Part shown: in pieces, positions 1-6,175 of the stretch | How the letters are laid out: the number at the start of each line of letters is the position of its first letter | Position numbering within the stretch: the first letter of the stretch is position 1 | NCBI GenBank assembly: GCA_002342985.1 | Contig: DDRC01000174.1 | Coordinates: 1-8,547, forward strand | DNA: 8,547 nucleotides | Direction of reading: 5' to 3' | DNA from: Flavobacteriales bacterium UBA2426 | Lineage (GTDB): Bacteria; Bacteroidota; Bacteroidia; Flavobacteriales_F; PHOS-HE28 | Translations under genes and position numbers: made by a program | Notes under the pieces: generated by a model | The model's database searches: none | What the model saw: the letters and a program-made list of their open reading frames with translations, nothing else | Told to the model about the DNA's origin: nothing

Positions 1-1
1 G

Positions 2-562
2 CGCCACCCGCTGACGCTGGCCGCGATGAAGGCCGCGCTGGTGTACATGAAGAACGAAGGCCCGGCCCTGCAGGAGCGCCTCAACACCATCACCGAGGAT
101 ATGGTGGCCCGCGTGAACGGGCTCTTCGACCAGTACCAGCTCCCCTACCGCTGGGTGAACTTCGGCAGCGCCTTCAAGACGAAGTACGACGAGAGCGTCA
201 ACTACACCGAGCTCTTCTTCATGCTGATGCGCTACCACGGTGTGCACGTGCTGGACTTCCCGCACTTCATCACCACCGCGCACACCACGGCCGACATCGA
301 GTTCATCATCAATGCGGTGGAGAAGACCTGCAAGGAGCTGCGTGAGAGCGGATTCATGCCGGAGCGCACCTACCCCATCCCCGTGGTGAACAGTGTGCTG
401 GGCGGGCACCTGCGCAAGTTGAGCGAGCGCGTGATCAGCGCGATGGAGCCGCCGGTGCCGGGCGCGCGCATGGGCCGCACACCGAAAGGCGAGCCCGCGT
501 GGTTCGTGCCCGACCCGAAGCGGGAAGGCAAGTACCTCATGGTTGAACTGGACGAGAACTGA
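2..562 (+). CDS. PKS/NRPS-type class III aminotransferase (AMT) domain, C-terminal part of a larger protein (5' partial)
   Basis: The open frame enters from the left edge and ends at TGA 560-562, leaving 186 visible residues. The first residues read RHPLTLAAMKAAL, the conserved segment of glutamate-1-semialdehyde-aminotransferase-like domains embedded in PKS/NRPS enzymes (mycosubtilin MycA and microcystin McyE families). The small C-terminal domain of fold type I follows, including GVHVLDFPHFITTAHT near residues 82-97. The PLP-binding lysine lies upstream, outside the window. The last ~40 residues (PPVPGARMGR, then PAWFVPDPKREGKYL) resemble the linker that in fused proteins joins AMT to a condensation domain. 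In this family AMT aminates a carrier-bound beta-keto acyl chain to a beta-amino acyl chain. The ATG at 26 is internal to the domain and not a real start. The upstream part is probably a PKS module (inferred). The NRPS gene starts 36 bases downstream, consistent with one operon. Confidence 0.85.
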   Translation, partial: RHPLTLAAMKAALVYMKNEGPALQERLNTITEDMVARVNGLFDQYQLPYRWVNFGSAFKTKYDESVNYTELFFMLMRYHGVHVLDFPHFITTAHTTADIEFIINAVEKTCKELRESGFMPERTYPIPVVNSVLGGHLRKLSERVISAMEPPVPGARMGRTPKGEPAWFVPDPKREGKYLMVELDEN

Positions 563-575
563 GCAATAGCACCTA

Positions 576-591
576 CGCCGAGGCTTCGGCG
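576..591 (+). repeat. Inverted repeat (6-bp stem, 4-base loop) between AMT gene and NRPS start
   Basis: CGCCGA (576-581) and TCGGCG (586-591) are perfectly complementary around the loop GGCT. The hairpin lies in the 36-base gap between the AMT stop and the NRPS ATG, ending 7 bases before that ATG. No run of T follows, so it is not an intrinsic terminator. It could affect translation of the NRPS or mRNA stability, but no function is demonstrated. A short GC-rich hairpin can also arise by chance in this base composition. Confidence 0.4.
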
Positions 592-598
592 CTTGAAA

Positions 599-3500
599 AT
601 GGAGAAGTTCATCCAAGAACCCCGATTCGTCGCCGTTGACTTCGACCCCTTCACCGGGCCGGCGATCGAACGCACCATCCCCACCACGGAAGCGCAACGC
701 GAAGTGCTCACCGCCTCCGAGATGGGCGTGGACGCCAGCTGTGCCTACAATGAGAGCGTTTCGCTGGAACTGAAGGGCACGCTCGACCGGTCCGCCCTGG
801 AGCACGCGATGCACGAGCTCGTGAAGCGCCACGAATCGCTCCGCTCGATGCTCAATGCCAGCGGCACACGCATGCTGGTGACGGAGGAAGTGGAGTTCGA
901 ACTGCCCTTCACCGACCTCTCGGTGCTGAGCGAGGCGGACCGCACCAGGCAGCTCGACGCCATCGCGCAGAAGGACATGACCACGCCCTTCGACCTGCGC
1001 AACGGCCCGCTCTTCCGCGCGCAGCTGATCCAGGTCGCGAGCGATGTCCATCTGCTCCGCCTCTCCGGCCACCACGTGGTGTGCGACGGCTGGAGCCTCG
1101 GCATCATGATGGCCGAGATCAGCGCGTTGTACAACGCAGCGAAGAACGGCGGTGCACCGAAGCTGCCCGAAGCGAGCACCTTCAGCGCTTACAGCCTGGC
1201 GACGATCGACTTCGCCAAGAGCCCCGACCACGCGGCTGTCGAGCGCTACTGGCTCGACCTCTACAAAGGGTCCGTCCCGCGCCTCGACCTGCCCACCGAC
1301 CGTCCGCGGCCCAAACAGAAGACCTACAAGGGCCACCGCCTCGACCTGCTGCTCCAGCAGGACCTGGTACGCGGTCTGAAGGAAGTGGCCACGCGCAGCG
1401 GCGCCAGCTTCGTGACCACCTTGATGACCACCTTCGAGGTGCTGCTTCACAAGCTCACCGGCGACAGCGACATCGTGGTGGGCCTGCCCGCCGCCGGTCA
1501 GAGCGACCTGGGCATGAAGCACCTGGTGGGCCATTGCGTGAACCTGCTCGCGCTGCGCAGCCGCATCGATGAGGAAAGACCCTTCATCGAGCACCTGAAG
1601 GCCCGGCGCACCGGCGTGCTCGACGCCTTCGACAACCAGAAGTACACCTTCGGCACCCTGCTGCGCAAGCTGAACGTGCCGCGCGAGCCCGGCCGCATCC
1701 CGCTCTGCCCGGTGGTGTTCAACATCGACATGAACATGGACGATGGCGTGGCCTTCGACGGGCTGCAGCATCGCTTCATCAGCAACCCGCGCGCCTTCGA
1801 GAACTTCGAGCTCTTCCTCAATGCCACCGGCAACGAGGGGCACCTCACGCTCGAATGGAGCTACAACACCGACCTCTTCGACGAGGCCACGGTGCGCGGC
1901 TGGATGGACCAGCTGGTGTCGCTGATCAAACGCGTGAGCGCCGCGCCGAATGCCACCATCGCAGACCTGATCAGTGACGCTGCCCTTGTTGGTGAGCAAC
2001 AGATGCCGAAGCCTGAGTGGACCGGTCGTGCCACGGCGTATCCGAAGGTGGACATCGGCAGCCTCTTCGATGAGGTGGCTGTGAAGCACGCCGATCGCAC
2101 CGCCGTGGAACTGCTCGATCAAAAGCTGAGCTACCGCGAGCTGCAGCAGCGTGTGCATGCGTTGAGCGCCGCGCTCATCGGCATGGGCGTGAAGCCCGGC
2201 GAGCCGGTGGGCCTGTGCATGGACCGCAGCTTCGACATGGTGGTGGCCATGCTCGCCACGCTTCGCGCCGGCGGCTGCTTCGTGCCCTTCGATCCCGCCT
2301 ACCCAGCCGACCGCCTAGCCTTCATGTTCAGCGACACCGACGTGAAGGTGATGCTGACGCAGCGCCACCTGGCGAATGCATTGCCGAGGCACAACGCGCG
2401 CAGCATCTTCCTCGATGAAGTGAAGCCAAGCGGTGATTCACCCGCGCCTAAGGTCTCGCCGGACTCACCCGCTTACATCATGTACACCAGCGGGAGCACC
2501 GGCACACCGAAAGGCGTGGTGGTGCCGCATCGTGCCATCCTCCGCCTGGTGCGCGAGCAGAACTTCGTCGCCTTCGGCCCCGACCTCTGCTGGCTGCAGC
2601 TCTCGAACATCAGCTTCGATGCGAGCACCCTGGAGATCTGGGGCGCCCTGCTCAACGGCGGAAGGCTCGCCCTGCAAGCCCAGCAGAAGCCCACGCTGCC
2701 GGAGATCTGCGATGCCATCGCCAAGCACAAGGTCACCAGCGCGTGGTTCACCGTGGGGCTCTTCAACATGCTGGTGGATGAGCAGCTCGACCGCTTGCGC
2801 GGACTGAAGCACATCCTCACGGGTGGCGATGTGCTGAGCGTGCCGCACGTGAAGAAGGCCTTGAAGGCACTCGGCCCCAACGTGCTCATCAACGGCTATG
2901 GCCCCACGGAGAACACCACCTTCACCTGCTGCTTCCCCATCAACAGCGAAGCGAGCATCACCGACAGCGTGCCCATCGGCTTCCCGCTGAACAACACCAC
3001 CGTGCATGTCCTCGACGACCAGCGCAATCCTGTTCCGGTGGGCCGCAAGGGCGAGCTCTACACCGGTGGCGACGGCGTGGCGCTGGGCTATTGGAGGCGC
3101 GACGACCTCACGGCGGAGAAGTTCATCGACGACCCCTTCAGCGGGAAGAGCGGCGCCAAGCTCTACCGCACCGGCGACATCGTGAAGTGGCAGGCCGATG
3201 GCAGCATCGCCTTCGTCGGCCGCGCCGATGGGCAGGTGAAGATCCGCGGCTTCCGCGTGGAGCTCGGCGAGATCGAGAACGCGCTGAACGACCTGCCCGC
3301 CGTGAAGGACAAGGTGGTCATCGCCCGTCAGGATGGTCCTGGCGAGAAGCAGCTGGCCTGCTATGTCGTGCCCTCGGAAGCGCACAAGGGCCCACAGGAC
3401 GAGCTCCTCGACACGGTGCGTGAGCACTTGCGCGGGAAGCTGCCCACCTACATGGTGCCCACGGGTTTCGTGGTGATGACCGAATTGCCGCTCACCGCGA

Positions 3501-4543
3501 ACGGAAAGGTCGACCGCCGATCCTTGCCCGCACCCACCGCGCAGACCAGCGCGCTGAAGGCCGAGCACGTGGCGCCGCGCAACAACATCGAGCGCGCGCT
3601 CGCCGCCATCTGGGGCAAGGTGCTCAACACAGCGGACATCGGCATTCACGACGACTTCTTCGACCTCGGCGGCCACTCGCTCATCGGGATCCAACTGCTC
3701 GGGCAGGTGGAGCAGCAGTTCAACCGGACGCTGCCGCTGAAGTCGCTCTTCGAGGCCCCGACCATCGCGCAGTTCGCGGAGCTGCTGAAGGGCGAAGGCG
3801 CAACCCACGATTGGAAGAACCTCTCGCTCATCCAGCCCGAGGGCGATGGGCTTCCGCTATTCTGCGTGCACGGCGATGAGGCCAGCCACTTCATCCCGAA
3901 GCACCTCGGAAATACGCGGCCTTTCTATGCCTTCTTCCACCAAGGCGAGGACGGCAGGCGCATCGAATACGCATCCGTGGAAGCGATCGCCGCGCACTTC
4001 ATCCGCGAGTTGAAGCAGGCGAAGCCCAAGGGCCCGTACCTCCTCAGCGGATACTCCTTCGGCGGCATCGTGGCCTACGAGATGGCCCAGCAGCTCACCG
4101 CGGCTGGCGAGGAAGTGCCGGTGCTCGCCGTGTTCGACACCTATGCGCCCGGGCTGCACATGAAGGCGGTCCAGGCGGATGCGAAGCCCTGGGACGGCCT
4201 GAAGAAGGCGGTGATGCGGGGCATCGTGGGCAGGGCCTTGCGCAACGGGGGCATCGTGCCCGCGCGATTCCGGAACTTCTACATCACCGATACCTACGAC
4301 CAAGCGGTCATGTCCTATCGCGCGAAACCATACCGCGGCAGGCTCACCGTGTTCAAGGCCGAACGGTCATGGGGCCCCCAACAGATGGGATGGGAATCCC
4401 TCGCCTCAGGCGGCCTTGAGGTGGCGGTGGTGCCCGGCGACCACTACGACCTGATCAAGGAGCCCAACGTGGCCGTGCTGACGGAGCGCCTGGCCTCGAT
4501 CCTCGACCATGCCGGTGCACTCGAGCGCCGCGCCGCAGGCTGA
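599..4543 (+). CDS. Non-ribosomal peptide synthetase, single terminating module C-A-T-TE
   Basis: The protein has 1314 residues from ATG 599; a TTG at 593 in the same frame would add two. Domains in order: the condensation domain (about 20-455) has HHVVCDG at 158-164 with both catalytic-region histidines. The adenylation domain (about 485-975) has the YTSGSTGTPKG loop at 629-639, FDAS at 673-676, GYGPTE at 766-771, YRTGD, and NGKVDR whose lysine is K970. The carrier domain has DLGGHSL with the phosphopantetheine serine at 1027. The thioesterase (about 1070-1310) has GYSFGG with Ser1153, Asp1180 and His1282 as the likely triad. Hand alignment to GrsA gives the pocket code D-A-L-W-L-G-G-T-F-K, closest from memory to valine-type codes (DAFWIGGTFK). 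The N-terminus (VDFDPF, then TEAQ) resembles condensation domains that follow AMT domains. It should therefore accept a beta-amino acyl chain from the upstream protein, add one amino acid and release the product. All core motifs look intact. Confidence 0.95.
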   Translation: MEKFIQEPRFVAVDFDPFTGPAIERTIPTTEAQREVLTASEMGVDASCAYNESVSLELKGTLDRSALEHAMHELVKRHESLRSMLNASGTRMLVTEEVEFELPFTDLSVLSEADRTRQLDAIAQKDMTTPFDLRNGPLFRAQLIQVASDVHLLRLSGHHVVCDGWSLGIMMAEISALYNAAKNGGAPKLPEASTFSAYSLATIDFAKSPDHAAVERYWLDLYKGSVPRLDLPTDRPRPKQKTYKGHRLDLLLQQDLVRGLKEVATRSGASFVTTLMTTFEVLLHKLTGDSDIVVGLPAAGQSDLGMKHLVGHCVNLLALRSRIDEERPFIEHLKARRTGVLDAFDNQKYTFGTLLRKLNVPREPGRIPLCPVVFNIDMNMDDGVAFDGLQHRFISNPRAFENFELFLNATGNEGHLTLEWSYNTDLFDEATVRGWMDQLVSLIKRVSAAPNATIADLISDAALVGEQQMPKPEWTGRATAYPKVDIGSLFDEVAVKHADRTAVELLDQKLSYRELQQRVHALSAALIGMGVKPGEPVGLCMDRSFDMVVAMLATLRAGGCFVPFDPAYPADRLAFMFSDTDVKVMLTQRHLANALPRHNARSIFLDEVKPSGDSPAPKVSPDSPAYIMYTSGSTGTPKGVVVPHRAILRLVREQNFVAFGPDLCWLQLSNISFDASTLEIWGALLNGGRLALQAQQKPTLPEICDAIAKHKVTSAWFTVGLFNMLVDEQLDRLRGLKHILTGGDVLSVPHVKKALKALGPNVLINGYGPTENTTFTCCFPINSEASITDSVPIGFPLNNTTVHVLDDQRNPVPVGRKGELYTGGDGVALGYWRRDDLTAEKFIDDPFSGKSGAKLYRTGDIVKWQADGSIAFVGRADGQVKIRGFRVELGEIENALNDLPAVKDKVVIARQDGPGEKQLACYVVPSEAHKGPQDELLDTVREHLRGKLPTYMVPTGFVVMTELPLTANGKVDRRSLPAPTAQTSALKAEHVAPRNNIERALAAIWGKVLNTADIGIHDDFFDLGGHSLIGIQLLGQVEQQFNRTLPLKSLFEAPTIAQFAELLKGEGATHDWKNLSLIQPEGDGLPLFCVHGDEASHFIPKHLGNTRPFYAFFHQGEDGRRIEYASVEAIAAHFIRELKQAKPKGPYLLSGYSFGGIVAYEMAQQLTAAGEEVPVLAVFDTYAPGLHMKAVQADAKPWDGLKKAVMRGIVGRALRNGGIVPARFRNFYITDTYDQAVMSYRAKPYRGRLTVFKAERSWGPQQMGWESLASGGLEVAVVPGDHYDLIKEPNVAVLTERLASILDHAGALERRAAG

Positions 4544-4634
4544 ATCCGGCAGGCCGTGCATCCATCGAATCGGCCGATGCATCGAACGGGATGCCGTCTC
4601 GGTCGAAGTGGCACGGCCGGCACCGGCTGAATCC
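4538..4634 (+). repeat. 10-bp direct repeat flanking the NRPS-thioesterase gap
   Basis: GGCTGAATCC occurs at 4538-4547, overlapping the NRPS stop codon, and again at 4625-4634, 30 bases before the start of the next gene. The copies are 87 bases apart, offset to offset. They bracket the non-coding gap between two paralogous thioesterase sequences, so they may be a relic of the duplication. A chance 10-mer match cannot be excluded. Confidence 0.3.
4552..4618 (+). repeat. Long-range inverted repeat in the 121-base gap after the NRPS
   Basis: GGCCGTGC (4552-4559) is the exact reverse complement of GCACGGCC (4611-4618), enclosing 51 bases. Inside is a smaller pair, CATCG (4563-4567) and CGATG (4575-4579), around a 7-base loop. 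The region 4544-4664 has no supported gene. The structure lacks a T-tract, so I do not call it a terminator. It could fold in the transcript between the NRPS and the stand-alone thioesterase, affecting read-through or mRNA processing, but that is inference. Confidence 0.35.
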
Positions 4635-4664
4635 TAAAGTTCGCGTGGTGATAACGCTGGACGG

Positions 4665-5411
4665 ATGGGCTGGACGAACCTGATGGTCATCCGGCGGTCG
4701 GGAAAAGGCGCGCCCTTGGTATGCGTGCAATGCGACGCGGGCAACCGCCTGCTTCCTAGATACCTTCAACAGGACCGTCCGGCGTTCGCATTCAAGCACC
4801 AGGGCGATGACGGCAAGCGCATCGCCCTGAAGACCGTGCCCGCCATCGCCGCGCACTACCTCGACGAGCTCCGGGAGGCGCAACCGAGCGGCCCCTATAT
4901 CCTCTGCGGCTATTCATTCGGAGGCATCGTGGCCTACGAGATGGCGCAGCAGTTGTCGGCTGCCGGTGAGCGGGTGCCCCTTTTGGCCATCATCGATTCC
5001 TACGCCCCATCGCTGCACAGCGAGGCCATGCGCGAGGGACGTCGGCTGCATACCCTCCTGAAGGATGCGGTGATGCGCCGGATCGTGGAGGATCGCCTGG
5101 CAAAGGGACTGCCCCTCTCCGGGAAGCTCCGCCACTTCCACATCATCGACACTTACAGCAAGGCGGTGACGGCGTACCGCCCGCTTCCGTTTGCCGGGCA
5201 CCTCGCCGTGCTCCGCTCAGCCGACGGCTGGGGCCGCGTGGACCTGGGCTGGAAGCCATTGGCCGCAGGAGGGTTCAGCCTCCACCTCGTGCCCGGCGAT
5301 CACTACGACCTGGTGAAGGAGCCGAATGTGCGCCGCCTGGCGGGCTACCTCGGGGAGTGCATCGCTGCGGCGGAGGATCTGCCGCCCTCCGCCGTTCCTT
5401 CGCGGTCGTGA
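4665..5411 (+). CDS. Stand-alone thioesterase (alpha/beta hydrolase), paralogue of the NRPS C-terminal thioesterase
   Basis: The protein has 248 residues. A stop at 4635-4637 in the same frame limits upstream extension, and ATG 4665 is the first ATG after it. Its nucleophile motif GYSFGG puts Ser at residue 84. Asp111 (IIDSYAP) and His213 (GDHYDL) complete the expected triad. Stand-alone (type II) thioesterases usually remove stalled or misprimed acyl groups from carrier domains, while cis thioesterases release the product. Hand alignment without gaps of the first ~120 residues with the NRPS thioesterase gives 68 identities. It is therefore a recent-looking tandem paralogue rather than a distant type II enzyme. 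The region near the oxyanion hole reads CVQCDAG where the NRPS copy has CVHGDEA. The gene follows the NRPS by 121 bases and overlaps the PPTase start. Its role as editing, alternative-release or shuttle enzyme is unproven. Confidence 0.9.
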   Translation: MGWTNLMVIRRSGKGAPLVCVQCDAGNRLLPRYLQQDRPAFAFKHQGDDGKRIALKTVPAIAAHYLDELREAQPSGPYILCGYSFGGIVAYEMAQQLSAAGERVPLLAIIDSYAPSLHSEAMREGRRLHTLLKDAVMRRIVEDRLAKGLPLSGKLRHFHIIDTYSKAVTAYRPLPFAGHLAVLRSADGWGRVDLGWKPLAAGGFSLHLVPGDHYDLVKEPNVRRLAGYLGECIAAAEDLPPSAVPSRS

Positions 5412-6169
5412 CCGTCCGGACCATCACCCTTCATTGCGCCCTGCCTGAGCCGGCCGGCACCGTCGCCCACCGTGCGCAGGGCCTTCCAGCGCCCGGCTCC
5501 GTCCACCTGTGGTTCGCCCCCCTCCGCGATCTGGAGGCCTTCCATGACCGCTACCTGGGCATGCTGGATGCCGAGGAGCACGAGCGTGCAGCCCGCTTCA
5601 GGCAGGAAGCGGACCGCATGCGCTACATCCTCGGCCATGGATTCCTGCGCGAAACGCTTGCGCACTGCCTCCAGGCGCAGCCCGAAGCCCTCCGCTTCAG
5701 CCGCGGGCCGTTCGGCAAGCCCGCCGTTGACGGGAGCGGAATTCGGTTCAACTTCAGCGACACCAAGGATGCCGTGCTCATCGGCGCTTCCTCCGACGAG
5801 GAGATCGGGGTGGACCTGGAGACGGCGCACCGGCGCGTGGAGCACGATGCCGTGGCCCAGCACTACTTCACCCCCGAGGAAGTGGAGGAACTGGAGGCGC
5901 TCGCGCAAACGGCTGCGAAGGAGCGCTTCCTGGAGCTATGGACCCGCAAGGAGGCCGTGCTGAAGGCCAGCGGCGTGGGCATCATGGATGACCTCCGCGC
6001 CATGCGCGTGAGCACGGGCCGCCACTGCATGCGCGTGCAGCACCCCGCATTCGCGGCGCATGCGGCGGCGGAATACCACATCGGCACCTGGCGGATCGGC
6101 GATGCCCACATCGCGAGCCTTGCATCCGCGCGCCCGCTGACCCCGATCTGGGTGCGGCTAGGTGCTTGA
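5408..6169 (+). CDS. 4'-phosphopantetheinyl transferase, Sfp/Gsp type
   Basis: The enzyme transfers the 4'-phosphopantetheine arm of coenzyme A onto the conserved serine of carrier domains, here most likely Ser1027 of the adjacent NRPS and carriers of the upstream PKS. It has 253 residues from GTG 5408. Visible family motifs are RGPFGKP, FNFSDT (residues 114-119, usually FNLSHS/T), GVDLE with the Mg-binding residues D136 and E138, and LWTRKEAVLKASG with E182. The GTG start overlaps the thioesterase stop as GTGA, suggesting translational coupling. Another in-frame GTG at 5357 would extend it far into the thioesterase and is less likely. The length is slightly above Sfp (about 225 residues), mostly through the N-terminus. 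The serine-aspartate of FNFSD replaces the usual serine-histidine, a variation that occurs in the wider family. Confidence 0.9.
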   Translation: MTVRTITLHCALPEPAGTVAHRAQGLPAPGSVHLWFAPLRDLEAFHDRYLGMLDAEEHERAARFRQEADRMRYILGHGFLRETLAHCLQAQPEALRFSRGPFGKPAVDGSGIRFNFSDTKDAVLIGASSDEEIGVDLETAHRRVEHDAVAQHYFTPEEVEELEALAQTAAKERFLELWTRKEAVLKASGVGIMDDLRAMRVSTGRHCMRVQHPAFAAHAAAEYHIGTWRIGDAHIASLASARPLTPIWVRLGA

Positions 6170-6175
6170 TCAAGC
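6164..6175. repeat. Perfect 12-bp palindrome spanning abutting convergent stop codons
   Basis: GCTTGATCAAGC reads the same on both strands. Its centre contains TGA (6167-6169), the PPTase stop, and TCA (6170-6172), the helicase stop on the minus strand. There is no base between the two genes. As a hairpin it would have only a 4-bp stem and no T-tract, so it is not a credible intrinsic terminator. Transcripts from both sides probably overlap. Confidence 0.6.

Noticed and set aside
370..711. Minus-strand open frame across the AMT-NRPS junction
   Set aside because: It overlaps two well-supported genes in antisense and shows no recognisable motif.
2465..3808. Long minus-strand open frame (447 codons) inside the NRPS adenylation and carrier region
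   Set aside because: It is fully antisense to an intact, motif-rich NRPS, and its composition is the usual by-product of GC-rich codon use. No family resemblance was seen.
4616..4627. GC-rich short hairpin (GCCGG, CA, CCGGC) as a terminator after the NRPS
   Set aside because: The loop is only two bases and no T-tract follows, so it does not fit an intrinsic terminator.
4635..4643. Possible -7 box TAAAGTTCG before the stand-alone thioesterase
   Set aside because: The spacing does not fit TAnnTTTG and no -33 element is visible, so a separate promoter is not supported.
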